A stretch of DNA of 64,000 nt from an uncultured Nonlabens sp. Its GTDB lineage: Bacteria; Bacteroidota; Bacteroidia; Flavobacteriales; Flavobacteriaceae. Below the pieces are notes generated by a model that was not told the origin of the DNA, did not search any database, and was given only the letters and a program-made list of their open reading frames with translations. The stretch lies in contig CANLKV010000001.1 of assembly GCA_947491755.1 (NCBI GenBank), positions 434,001 through 498,000 on the forward strand, in the 5' to 3' direction. The position numbers and the translations under genes were made by a program. Positions 17,373-25,104 of this stretch are shown here, piece by piece. Each line of letters starts with the position of its first letter. The first letter of the stretch is position 1.

Positions 17373-17807
17373 TTATAATCTGCCTTCATTAGCGAAACTA
17401 TAATAGTTATACCTTGAGATTATTAAATGGTCAAGCAATGTTATATCGAAGTAGTTACAAGCAACTTTAATTTTTTCTGTTATGCTTATGTCTTGTCTAC
17501 TAGGTGTCATATTCCCACTAGGGTGATTGTGTATAACTACAACACTACTAGCTAAACATTTTAAAGCAACACTAAGTATTAGCTTAATATCTATAACAGT
17601 TCCTGATATACCTCCTTTAGAAAGTTCATAGATTCCAATAACCTCATTTGCTCTGTTTAGCATCAGAACCTTTACTTCTTCTTGCATTTCAATAGTTTCA
17701 TTACTCCATGCTTTTAAAGCAAGTTGATAAATAGAATTACAATCTTTTACTTTAGCTCTTAAATTACTAGGTAATTGATAAGAGACTTTTATTTCTGCTA
17801 TTTCCAT
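17373..17807 (-). CDS. RadC-like JAB-domain protein
   Basis: The 144-residue protein has the RadC/JAB metalloprotease-fold motif VVVIHNHPSGNMTPSRQD (H-x-H then S-x-x-D). It lacks the N-terminal helix-hairpin-helix of long RadC. Such short forms are common on Bacteroidota mobile elements; their function is unsettled. The ATG at 17807 is preferred because the frame upstream runs into a terminator hairpin (17821-17848). The 156 bp between it and the XRE gene hold nothing I recognise. Confidence 0.85.
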   Translation of the reverse strand: MEIAEIKVSYQLPSNLRAKVKDCNSIYQLALKAWSNETIEMQEEVKVLMLNRANEVIGIYELSKGGISGTVIDIKLILSVALKCLASSVVVIHNHPSGNMTPSRQDISITEKIKVACNYFDITLLDHLIISRYNYYSFANEGRL

Positions 17808-17820
17808 ATTAATAAAATAA

Positions 17821-17848
17821 AAAGGCATTGCAATGAAGCAATGCCTTT
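17821..17848 (-). terminator. Terminator between two element genes
   Basis: An 11-bp stem (AAAGGCATTGC/GCAATGCCTTT) with a 6-nt loop is followed on the minus strand by T-rich sequence. It ends the transcript of the 134-residue gene. Confidence 0.75.
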
Positions 17849-17857
17849 AATTAAAAT

Positions 17858-18262
17858 TTAAACTCCTGCATATTCTAAAATCCCATTTTGGCTAAACTGC
17901 TTTAAGTCTGGCTCAAGCTGTTCTATACCTTTAGATGAAGATTCTATTTCTCTAGGTACAGGTCTTTCCTCTGGAGTATAAACCCATCTATGACTAAGTA
18001 TTATTTCCTCTCCTGTTTCTTGTACCACATACTCAAAGGGTTCACATTCTTCCTTAATAATTGAACCTTGCATTTCTGTTCCAACAAGGGCTTTACATGT
18101 GTTTTCATCAAAGGTTGATGGAATAAATGCTCTTTTTGCGGTTGCATAAAAATTTCCTGTTTGCTTAGATTGTACCATTTCAATACCACCTTGCAGTTCC
18201 AAGACAAGGAATGTTTCCCCATCTTCTTTTCGTCTTTGTTTGTAACTAATAATTCTTACCAT
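17858..18262 (-). CDS. Unknown element protein next to RadC
   Basis: The 134-residue protein is probably a mixed alpha/beta cytoplasmic protein with an acidic C-terminal half (EERPVPREIESSSKGIEQLEPD). I do not recognise a family. From memory, proteins of similar size are common beside radC on Bacteroidota mobile elements. It has its own terminator and a long (520-bp) non-coding stretch upstream. Confidence 0.65.
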   Translation of the reverse strand: MVRIISYKQRRKEDGETFLVLELQGGIEMVQSKQTGNFYATAKRAFIPSTFDENTCKALVGTEMQGSIIKEECEPFEYVVQETGEEIILSHRWVYTPEERPVPREIESSSKGIEQLEPDLKQFSQNGILEYAGV

Positions 18263-18740
18263 TTTAATTGTTTTGAGTTGAATAAATGGATGCCTATCAA
18301 TCCTATTAGTTGAAAAACCTTGCTATCAACTAAGGTTTCGATATAATTAAATATCAAGGCTTGAGGAACTATTCCTCAATAATTAGTTAGGGTCTTTCAA
18401 GGGTAATTGAAATGTTAAAAAGGTTAGAGTTTCTGGGTCTTTTTTATTACTAAATTACTTACATAAGTATTAATCCAAAATGATAATGTAAGCGATTTAA
18501 AGCGACTCAGATTTAACAATCTATGAATGAATTTTTAGTCAATTTACATTAACATAAAAGCTAGTTCATAACCTTACTTTCTATAAATCAAAGCATAAAA
18601 AATGGCATAGGAAAAAGGGTGGGAGGGAGTTTTCTTATAGAGATTGGTGGGGGCACTTTATGTGAGGTGGATTACATATTTACTAGAGAGGATCTAAATT
18701 TTTTTATAACTATAGTTTTTTAGTTGGCTTGATTAATAAA
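18263..18740. other. Non-coding stretch of the element with G-rich tracts
   Basis: I find no gene here. The stretch has a small perfect hairpin (GAGGAA-CTA-TTCCTC) near 18362-18376. In otherwise AT-rich sequence it has a G-rich segment: GGGTGGGAGGG at 18617-18627 and GGTGGGGG about 20 bp later. The role is unknown; it could be an origin, a transfer site or a regulatory leader. Confidence 0.3.
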
Positions 18741-18790
18741 ATAATATAGAGGTGAAAATGTATGAAACTAAATTTTCACCTCTATATTAT
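18741..18790 (-). terminator. Terminator of the ubiquitin-like operon
   Basis: A perfect 19-bp inverted repeat (arms 18741-18759 and 18772-18790) with a 12-nt loop overlaps the last codon of the DUF6527-like gene. It is AT-rich and lacks a clear T run, so it may act as a terminator or as an mRNA-stabilising end. Confidence 0.6.
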
Positions 18791-19167
18791 GCCCAGACTA
18801 TATTACCATTTTTTATCCAAAAATGACTTTCGCACCCTTCATTTCTCCAAATTGACGGATAAATAGAAGCATGATCTTCACCCTTATTAAGTGACACTTT
18901 CCATTTTGGTTCTACATCATTTATAAGATTTAGCATAATTCTTTCTTCGCAACCACATGGACAAACCATGTATGCATACCAAAAATTATGAGTAGTCTTA
19001 TTACCTACTATATAAACTCTATTTGAAGCTAAATATTCTGGCTCTTCATTAACATAAGAAGCAGTCCATTTATCTGATAAATATTCTCGTTCAGTTACTG
19101 GTAGCTGAACTTTTGCCGAAAAAAGATGGCTAAAAAATTTAATTAAAATTGACTTAAACCACGCCAT
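18787..19167 (-). CDS. DUF6527-like cysteine-rich protein of a ubiquitin-like operon
   Basis: The 126-residue protein begins with a hydrophobic amphipathic segment (MAWFKSILIKFFSHLF). It has CPCGC near residue 70 and a later C-x-S-H-F-W-I segment near 112 that ends NGNIVWA. This is the pattern I know from DUF6527 proteins encoded with bacterial Ub-like/E1/E2-like genes. The cysteines suggest a zinc site. A role as adaptor or ligase-like partner is inference. The ATG at 19167 is one base after the E1 gene stop (TAA-A-ATG), which implies translational coupling; a TTG three codons upstream is less likely. Confidence 0.75.
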   Translation of the reverse strand: MAWFKSILIKFFSHLFSAKVQLPVTEREYLSDKWTASYVNEEPEYLASNRVYIVGNKTTHNFWYAYMVCPCGCEERIMLNLINDVEPKWKVSLNKGEDHASIYPSIWRNEGCESHFWIKNGNIVWA

Positions 19168-19168
19168 T

Positions 19169-20518
19169 TTAATCAAATTCAGTTTTAGCTAAATTTCCTA
19201 ATCCAATTTTGGATTTAAACAAGTCATTTCTACATATATCTACCTTTGTTGAATTTAGATTAAATTCAGTCAAATTAACAACAGTAGAAGAATAATTCTT
19301 ATTACTACAATTTCTAAAAGAACTTATTCTAGATAAGAATTCAGTTACCGCAAGAGAGGCATAAATTGAGTTTACGCTAATAATTGCTGGACTCGATTCT
19401 TCAATATTTACTATATAACTAGATCTATTTTTAAATTCCTTTGGTGATCTTCTTTTAAGCATTTCTGCATCAAGTTCATCTACATTATAGACTCCTCGTT
19501 CTAAAAGAGTACTAGACTCTGGCGTAACATAATGAATATTTCCAACTATAGAATCAATACCATTATATTCATCTGCCGTAACATGTACCCCTATATCTAT
19601 AATGGGAATTAAATAAGTTTTGCTAAGTAAATCAAGATAGTATCTACCTTCAACGGAATCCACGCAACCAAATACAAAATCACAATCTGTAAGTTCATTC
19701 CATGTGTCAAGATCACATTGTACTTTAGTTTTGAAAGTTGTAACCTTAGTTTTTAAACCAATATTGTCAATATGCCTTTTTAACACATCTACTTTATAAC
19801 ATTCTTCCTCAGCGTCCATGATAGAAGACCCGTAAATTCTATTCATATTCTCAAACCCCATAGTATCAGGATCTACGAGAATTAATTGACCAACTCCTAA
19901 CCGAACTAATTGTTCAATAACTGGACTACCAGTTCCTGAACACCCTAAAACACCTATCTTAAGTTTTTGAAGTTGTTTAGTAGTTCCAACTCCTAAAGTT
20001 TGAAGATTACGAATAAGACTATCTGAAATCAACATATCGTTAGACAAGTTTTGAATTTGAATGTCTTCACCTATGATTGAAAATTTATCAACATTTGAAA
20101 ACTTAAGATCTTGATTTATAGTTCTGCCTTTCATTTTTCCAGATTCATACATTATTATACTAGCATGATGACTTATCTTTTCATTCCAGGCGAATACAGT
20201 TCCAAAAAACGAGCTATCAGAAACATCATCAAAATCAGAAAAATTAGAACCTTCAACAAAATGCGAATGAAATTTTATAAGACAAAAGTTTTCATTTCGA
20301 CATTTGTTTAAAAGGAACTCAACATCTTTTGTAGCCCATTCTACTCGATTTTCAGATCTATTTGTCTGACTATAAGGTATATTAAAGATATCATGAACTA
20401 AAATACAATTAGTTGTATGACCACATATAGCAAAAGAAACGGCCTCTAAGCCATCTCCACAATGAAGATGACTTAGCAACCGATTATGCATATTCTTAGT
20501 AAGCTTAATATGCTTCAT
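19169..20518 (-). CDS. JAB peptidase fused to a ThiF/E1-like adenylation domain
   Basis: The 449-residue protein joins two domains. Residues 1-135 form a JAB/JAMM isopeptidase-like domain with a complete H-x-H-x7-S-x-x-D site (His84, His86, Ser94, Asp97; probable Glu25). Residues 165-400 form a ThiF/E1-like adenylation domain with the nucleotide loop GCSGTGSP (192-199), VDPD (215-218), NMNR (224-227) and GCVD (284-287). The segment where relatives carry a C-x-x-C pair (about 333-345, TPESSTLLERG) has no cysteine. The domain should activate a Ub-like C terminus with ATP while the JAB part removes or matures it. It starts 3 nt after the Ub-like/E2-like gene. Confidence 0.88.
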   Translation of the reverse strand: MKHIKLTKNMHNRLLSHLHCGDGLEAVSFAICGHTTNCILVHDIFNIPYSQTNRSENRVEWATKDVEFLLNKCRNENFCLIKFHSHFVEGSNFSDFDDVSDSSFFGTVFAWNEKISHHASIIMYESGKMKGRTINQDLKFSNVDKFSIIGEDIQIQNLSNDMLISDSLIRNLQTLGVGTTKQLQKLKIGVLGCSGTGSPVIEQLVRLGVGQLILVDPDTMGFENMNRIYGSSIMDAEEECYKVDVLKRHIDNIGLKTKVTTFKTKVQCDLDTWNELTDCDFVFGCVDSVEGRYYLDLLSKTYLIPIIDIGVHVTADEYNGIDSIVGNIHYVTPESSTLLERGVYNVDELDAEMLKRRSPKEFKNRSSYIVNIEESSPAIISVNSIYASLAVTEFLSRISSFRNCSNKNYSSTVVNLTEFNLNSTKVDICRNDLFKSKIGLGNLAKTEFD

Positions 20519-20521
20519 AAT

Positions 20522-21484
20522 CTATCTTTTTTTGAGTTCAAGCTTAAGATTGCTTATCATCAAATCTAAATGTGATTCAATTCCATCAATACTTGCATCC
20601 CAAGGATTAAGATTTCTGTCTCTGTGACGCGACCACCTCTGATATGCCTTACCTTCCAGGTTTTGTATAGATAGTGCGCCAATAGGCTTTCCATCAGCTC
20701 TTGCCAGTGCAGGATTAAAGTAAATCATATCAATTTCTTTCAAAGGATAAGCAGGTGGTATCATTATAACAATGTCAGCTTTGTTGACGTTATATCCTGA
20801 CGGTATATTACAACCTCGGATTACCAACCAGTTCAATCCACTTTCACTCCAAGTTTCATATTTGAAATTTAATGCTTGCAAAAAATTTCTATCTCTTGGT
20901 GTCAAATTATTGATGATTACAGGTCTTTGAAATCCTTCTTTACAATTTATAGCCTCAAGAATGAATCGCTCAACACCTTTTTGAGTTAAATCAATTATTT
21001 CACCTTCCTGAATAAGTTCTGGATTACCATTCTTAATAATCCTTAATCTATGCGTTGATGGATCTGCACCAGCCGAAATTATAATCTCCTCACGACTAAG
21101 CGTTTCTTTTAGCGTTTCAAGTTTTTGCTTGTTCACTCTATATAAATACTTGTAGGTAATGTAAGGGTCGGAACCTTCACAATAGCAATTTTCAATTTCT
21201 AGAATCTCTTGCTTAAAAGGTCTAATAATAAACCTTTCAATTCCGCAATCTGTCAGATCGATTTCACTAGCTGGTCCTACAAGTTGTTTACCCTTATGAG
21301 TAATCATTCTAATAAAATGAGTATCCTGAGAAGTTCCTGCTAGCTGATGCAGAAAATCACCTGTTACAACTTGTTCTTTGATTTTGTGCTCATTTTTGTT
21401 GATGAGGAACACATACTCATATGCTATTGAAGGCTTTATGCCATTATCAAAGCAATTTTTCAAGTGCGTTATTTTTTCGCCCAT
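20522..21484 (-). CDS. Tandem ubiquitin-like domains fused to an E2-like domain
   Basis: The 320-residue protein has two related beta-grasp repeats (about 20-91 and 108-178). Each contains a D-L-T segment and ends G-I/V-E-R-F-I, as in bacterial multi-ubiquitin proteins. Residues 190-320 match an E2/UBC-like domain of the prokaryotic E2 family E type (SGYNVNKADIVIMIPPAYPL, then a W-S-R-H segment at 284-287). No cysteine lies near the expected E2 active site; the nearest is Cys225 on an early strand. No free diglycine tail is present because the Ub-like repeats are followed by the E2-like domain. It is the first gene of the operon. Confidence 0.85.
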   Translation of the reverse strand: MGEKITHLKNCFDNGIKPSIAYEYVFLINKNEHKIKEQVVTGDFLHQLAGTSQDTHFIRMITHKGKQLVGPASEIDLTDCGIERFIIRPFKQEILEIENCYCEGSDPYITYKYLYRVNKQKLETLKETLSREEIIISAGADPSTHRLRIIKNGNPELIQEGEIIDLTQKGVERFILEAINCKEGFQRPVIINNLTPRDRNFLQALNFKYETWSESGLNWLVIRGCNIPSGYNVNKADIVIMIPPAYPLKEIDMIYFNPALARADGKPIGALSIQNLEGKAYQRWSRHRDRNLNPWDASIDGIESHLDLMISNLKLELKKR

Positions 21485-21629
21485 GGTATATTCTTATTTT
21501 GAAATTAGTGCTCTTCAATACGTTTCTCAAGCGTGGTTTAAAAGAAAGAAAAAGCTTTATACTGAAAAGCGAATTACTAAATCTACCGACAATGATTTAT
21601 AGCGCAATTAAAAATTTCAAATAAAATAT

Positions 21630-21637
21630 GTACCTTT
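21630..21637 (+). promoter_or_regulatory. -7 box of a possible small RNA gene
   Basis: TACCTTTG is an exact TAnnTTTG match on the plus strand. It points into a short stretch that ends in a strong terminator and holds no reading frame. Confidence 0.45.
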
Positions 21638-21641
21638 GCAA

Positions 21642-21711
21642 TGTCTAAATTGGGAGATATTTTTACTCTCTAATTAATAATTGCTCGACTTTATGTCGGG
21701 CTTTTTCTTTT
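21642..21711 (+). ncRNA. Possible 70-nt small RNA between the Ub-like operon and its regulator
   Basis: Downstream of the -7 box are an imperfect hairpin (AATTGGGAGA with TCTCTAATT) and then a GC-rich 7-bp terminator stem followed by T residues. There is no reading frame of useful length. The unit lies in the 390-bp gap between the divergent operon and regulator genes, antisense to the operon direction. The start point is estimated from the -7 box. Confidence 0.35.
21683..21711 (+). terminator. Intrinsic terminator upstream of the XRE/ImmA pair
   Basis: The stem GCTCGAC/GTCGGGC (one G-T pair) with a 5-nt loop is followed by TTTTTCTTTTT. It would stop transcription coming from the left before the regulator genes. 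Confidence 0.7.
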
Positions 21712-21728
21712 TATATAGTTCTACATAT

Positions 21729-21870
21729 TTCGTTATTTTGAACAAATCTAAAAATAAAAATCTAAGTATAGCAAGAAAATATCTAATAATAGACAAATAG
21801 CAGATTAATTCGTTATTTGACATAATTAGATTTTAATTAAGTATAATTAATTTTATATATTTACAAAAAA
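21729..21870. promoter_or_regulatory. Promoter/operator region of the XRE/ImmA pair
   Basis: TTCGTTATTT occurs at 21729-21738 and 21809-21818 in direct orientation, and related AAATCTA/TAGATTT words lie around them. A TATATTTA box close to TAnnTTTG sits about 15 nt before the XRE start. The repeats are candidates for the regulator's binding sites. Confidence 0.35.
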
Positions 21871-21876
21871 CAAATC

Positions 21877-22212
21877 ATGAGCACATTAGGACAAACCTTA
21901 AAATTATTGAGGAAAAATTCCTCAATGACACTAAAAGAGATTGAAGAAAAAACAGGGGTTTCAAATGCCTATTTAAGTCAGTTAGAAAATGATAAGATAA
22001 AAAATCCTTCTGTTTTTATTTTAACTAAATTATCCCAAACATTTGATGTTCCCATTAATGAAATTTTAATTCAAGCTGGATTAATTTCTAGTAAGAGATC
22101 TAGCAAAACAGAACAGTTATCTAACAAAATTGCTTTTTCAACTGAAAAGCTTAGTCCAAAAGAAATGAAAGAAGTATTAGATTACATCGCTTTTTTAAAA
22201 AGTAAAAAATAA
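21877..22212 (+). CDS. XRE-family transcription regulator paired with ImmA
   Basis: The 111-residue protein has an N-terminal lambda-repressor-like helix-turn-helix (LKLLRKNSSMTLKEIEEKTG to YLSQLENDK) and a C-terminal helical tail (SPKEMKEVLDYIAFLKSKK) that could be the peptidase target. It is immediately followed by the ImmA-type gene with no gap and is divergent from the Ub-like operon. By analogy with phage ImmR/ImmA and with CapH/CapP pairs beside defence operons, it probably represses the operon until cleaved. Confidence 0.88.
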   Translation: MSTLGQTLKLLRKNSSMTLKEIEEKTGVSNAYLSQLENDKIKNPSVFILTKLSQTFDVPINEILIQAGLISSKRSSKTEQLSNKIAFSTEKLSPKEMKEVLDYIAFLKSKK

Positions 22213-23118
22213 ATGAGTGGTCTTATGTCAGAAACGGAAATTGATAAAATTTCCTTAGAAATATTGAAAAACAGTAAATCATTAGGTATTTTTCCTACTC
22301 CTGTTGAAGCTATAGTTGAGCATGTAGAATTACAAAAAAAACAATGTGACCTAACAGACGAATCTGTTAGTATATTTGAAATTTTACGTAGTAAAACTAA
22401 AGGGCAAGTTCAAAATTTACTCAAAGGTTTAGAGAAGGTTAAAGGTATTTTTTCTCGTGAAGAAAAAGTTATATATCTTAACTTAAGCGACAAAACCAAT
22501 AGGAAAAATTTCGTTACACTTCATGAAGTCGGTCACGGCGTTTTACCTTGGCAAAATGAAATTTCACTGGCATTAGACGACTCTCAAACATTATCCTTAA
22601 ATTTTGAAGATCAATTTGAAAATGAAGCAAATCATTTTGCAGCCATAACGTTGTTTCAACATCACGTTTTTTTAGATGAATTAGATAAACTTCCTTTAGG
22701 AATTAAATCAGGAATGGCTTTAGCCAAAAAGTTTGGATCATCGACTCATGCTGCTTTGAGAAACTATGTGATTAAATCTAAAAACAAATGCGGCCTTTTA
22801 GTAATTGAATCTAATGGAGAAAAAGGATTTGGTAAGCCTTTTTGTAAAACTAGAAACTTATTTTTAAGTGAATCATTTTTTAATGAATATGGCAATTTAG
22901 ATCTGCCAGAAGAGTTCGGATATACTTGGGAATTTGCTAAAAATTTTAAATTCGGCAGAAGGTATTTGGAAAATGGGAAAATTGATCTACCATCTAGATC
23001 AGGTGAACGCATCAAATGTGATTACCATTATTTCCACAATTATTATAATGGTTTTGTTTTCTTTTTCCCAAAAGGAGAGAAAAAAAGTAGTAGGAAAAAG
23101 ATAATTCTTTCTGAATAA
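22213..23118 (+). CDS. ImmA/IrrE-type metallopeptidase
   Basis: The 301-residue protein has the zinc site FVTLHEVGHGVLPW (HExxH) near residue 103 and a downstream glutamate segment (FENEANHFAAITLF) as in ImmA/IrrE peptidases. The 130-residue C-terminal part is longer than in minimal ImmA and could sense a signal. The family cleaves XRE repressors after DNA damage or other stress. Its start codon directly follows the regulator's stop, so the two form one unit. Confidence 0.88.
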   Translation: MSGLMSETEIDKISLEILKNSKSLGIFPTPVEAIVEHVELQKKQCDLTDESVSIFEILRSKTKGQVQNLLKGLEKVKGIFSREEKVIYLNLSDKTNRKNFVTLHEVGHGVLPWQNEISLALDDSQTLSLNFEDQFENEANHFAAITLFQHHVFLDELDKLPLGIKSGMALAKKFGSSTHAALRNYVIKSKNKCGLLVIESNGEKGFGKPFCKTRNLFLSESFFNEYGNLDLPEEFGYTWEFAKNFKFGRRYLENGKIDLPSRSGERIKCDYHYFHNYYNGFVFFFPKGEKKSSRKKIILSE

Positions 23119-23122
23119 ATAT

Positions 23123-23142
23123 CCCACCTCATTCGAGGTGGG
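23123..23142. terminator. Shared hairpin between convergent genes
   Basis: A perfect 8-bp stem (CCCACCTC/GAGGTGGG) with a 4-nt loop fills the 30-bp gap between the ImmA-type gene and the DUF3871 gene. There is no long T run on either strand, so it may act as a weak two-way terminator. Confidence 0.5.
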
Positions 23143-23148
23143 TAACAA

Positions 23149-24171
23149 TCAACTCAAAAACCAACGGTAATCAGAATCACCATTGATGGCTTTAGAGATA
23201 CCCTCTGCAAAACTAAAGGCATTCTCATTCCTATCAAGGAAAGTGTCAATGTAGCTACTCTTATTTGCTCCTGTGAATAGATTATATACTTTCCACATGG
23301 AAATATCTCCAGAATCATTTCTGCAAAAGCTTTCATTCTTATAAAAGTCTTTTGCAATTACATTGAAATGACCATCCGTTAGGAGTAGTTCAGGCAACTT
23401 AAGCTTTTGTTTCTTAGGAAGAAACTGAAACAATTTAGCTCTACCTATGAGAGTGGCAAATTGAGAATCAGACATAGCCTGTCTTTCTAACCTCAACATT
23501 CTTTCTAATTGTTGATCTGTATTATAGGAAGTTACAAGTTCTCTAACCTTAGAATGTAAGTCAACTGTATTGTCAGCTTTCAATTCTCCTTTATAACCAT
23601 CTGTGCTGATACATAGATTGCAACAAACCATATTTTGAAATCCTATAAAGAACTTAAATTTTTCAAAAGATTTCTTACTGTATAGGTTTTCATGATTGTA
23701 TGCTCTTACTCCGCCTATAGTAAGAGCAACTAGATTACCTCCTATTTCTGCTGTTATACTTGGAACTCTAGATATCCATGCCATTCTTTCATAGTAAATA
23801 GTTTTTTGATTGTCTAACAACTCATTAGCTGGAATGTGAATAGCATCAGGAGTCCTACCTTTAATCTGATGACTTATTCTTATCTCAGGTCTAGTTAATT
23901 CTACTCCCAAAGTGTCCATGACAGCCTTCATTGCAGAATGAATGAACTGATTATGACTAATTGTAACTTCGTTATCCTTACTGAACACAGGTACTGTGCA
24001 ATCTTTTTTTAAATGAGAAAGGCTAACACTTTTAGTATTAGCCTTTATAAAGGGATTTTGGTGAGTTTGAATGATATCTTTTGATACCTGGAGGCTAAGA
24101 GGCTTATTTAAATTAGGATTTAACTCTTTGTCTCTAGGTATTTTACTTTCATCGTTAATTGCTTTGCGCAT
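23149..24171 (-). CDS. DUF3871-family element protein
   Basis: The 340-residue protein matches the DUF3871 family of Bacteroidota mobile elements (for example AEIGGNLVALTIGGVRAYNHENLYSKK). The function of the family is not known; the size and context suggest a DNA-replication or regulation role of the element. I chose the ATG at 24171; the frame is open to 24186. It overlaps the 3' end of the ATPase gene, so the two are probably co-transcribed. Confidence 0.8.
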   Translation of the reverse strand: MRKAINDESKIPRDKELNPNLNKPLSLQVSKDIIQTHQNPFIKANTKSVSLSHLKKDCTVPVFSKDNEVTISHNQFIHSAMKAVMDTLGVELTRPEIRISHQIKGRTPDAIHIPANELLDNQKTIYYERMAWISRVPSITAEIGGNLVALTIGGVRAYNHENLYSKKSFEKFKFFIGFQNMVCCNLCISTDGYKGELKADNTVDLHSKVRELVTSYNTDQQLERMLRLERQAMSDSQFATLIGRAKLFQFLPKKQKLKLPELLLTDGHFNVIAKDFYKNESFCRNDSGDISMWKVYNLFTGANKSSYIDTFLDRNENAFSFAEGISKAINGDSDYRWFLS

Positions 24172-25021
24172 TTTTATTAATTCCATTTGAACTGAAGTTT
24201 TGAGGGTTAATTAAATTTTCTAATTGTACTTTTTTAGTAGAGAATTGCTCTTTCAACGGTAATTGAAAGCTAGGGTGCTCATTATATACTTTTATCAACT
24301 CATTTAACGATAGAGATTCTTCGATTTTCAACTTTATATCCTTTTCCTTTATCGGAGAATTGCACCATTCCAATATTCGCTTACCAGTTGCCATATTTAT
24401 CATAAACTCTGGCTTTCCAGAGAATAAGTTAGTTCTGTCCTTACTTGCTTTTGCAAAATGCTTAATATCAATATCAAATACTATAGTGAACTCATAAGAC
24501 ACATCATCTCTTTGAACTGCTTTTAGACCTACTTTCTCAGGAATATATTTTCCATCTTTTTGTTGTAAAACGTAATCTTGTTTGGTTCTCATAGTGGCAA
24601 TAACATGAGCATCACATTGTAAAATTTTATTTATGAAAGCCTTTTGTCGAGGTGTAACTTTATTCCAGTTTGCAAATGAATTTCCTGGTAATTTGGAATG
24701 AAAGTCTATCAACTCATCCCATACAGGAGAGATAGAATCCAAAATGATTACTTCCATTTCAGCACTCTCACAAACCTCAATAGCTTCAATAAACTTTTCT
24801 GGAGTATAAGGTGGTTGCAGTGTTAATACATTATACTCCCCTACATGGGCATATAAATCTGCTGAACCATTTTCTGTATCAATCACAGCTACTTTATTAA
24901 GGTTACTATTGGTAAGTCCTTTAGCTAATAACAAAGAGCTTAGGCTTTTCCCAGAACCACTGCTACCTTGTAGAGCCATTTTTATTTTTGCTTGTTTTCT
25001 TTCTGATTTTCTTAATTGCAT
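24155..25021 (-). CDS. Sak4-like AAA ATPase
   Basis: The 288-residue protein has a Walker A motif early (LQGSSGSGKSLSSLLL, about residues 17-32) and a Walker B motif (MEVIILDSISP, about 93). The middle (ATMRTKQDYVLQQKDGKYIP) matches phage AAA ATPases related to the Sak4 single-strand annealing/recombination proteins. A role in element DNA recombination or replication is likely but inferred. A terminator (25049-25079) separates it from the upstream gene. Confidence 0.82.
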   Translation of the reverse strand: MQLRKSERKQAKIKMALQGSSGSGKSLSSLLLAKGLTNSNLNKVAVIDTENGSADLYAHVGEYNVLTLQPPYTPEKFIEAIEVCESAEMEVIILDSISPVWDELIDFHSKLPGNSFANWNKVTPRQKAFINKILQCDAHVIATMRTKQDYVLQQKDGKYIPEKVGLKAVQRDDVSYEFTIVFDIDIKHFAKASKDRTNLFSGKPEFMINMATGKRILEWCNSPIKEKDIKLKIEESLSLNELIKVYNEHPSFQLPLKEQFSTKKVQLENLINPQNFSSNGINKNAQSN

Positions 25022-25048
25022 TATTAATAGTTTAATTGTTAAATGAAA

Positions 25049-25079
25049 AAAGGTTCATCTCAAATTGAAATGAACCTTT
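25049..25079 (-). terminator. Terminator after the integrase/small-gene unit
   Basis: A perfect 10-bp stem (AAAGGTTCAT/ATGAACCTTT) with an 11-nt loop is followed on the minus strand by seven T residues. Confidence 0.8.
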
Positions 25080-25104
25080 AGAAATAGAGTTTATAAATAA
25101 CTTT

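Noticed and set aside
18787..23118. A CBASS operon
   Set aside because: There is no CD-NTase or effector gene. The E1/JAB/E2-like genes are not enough for that call.
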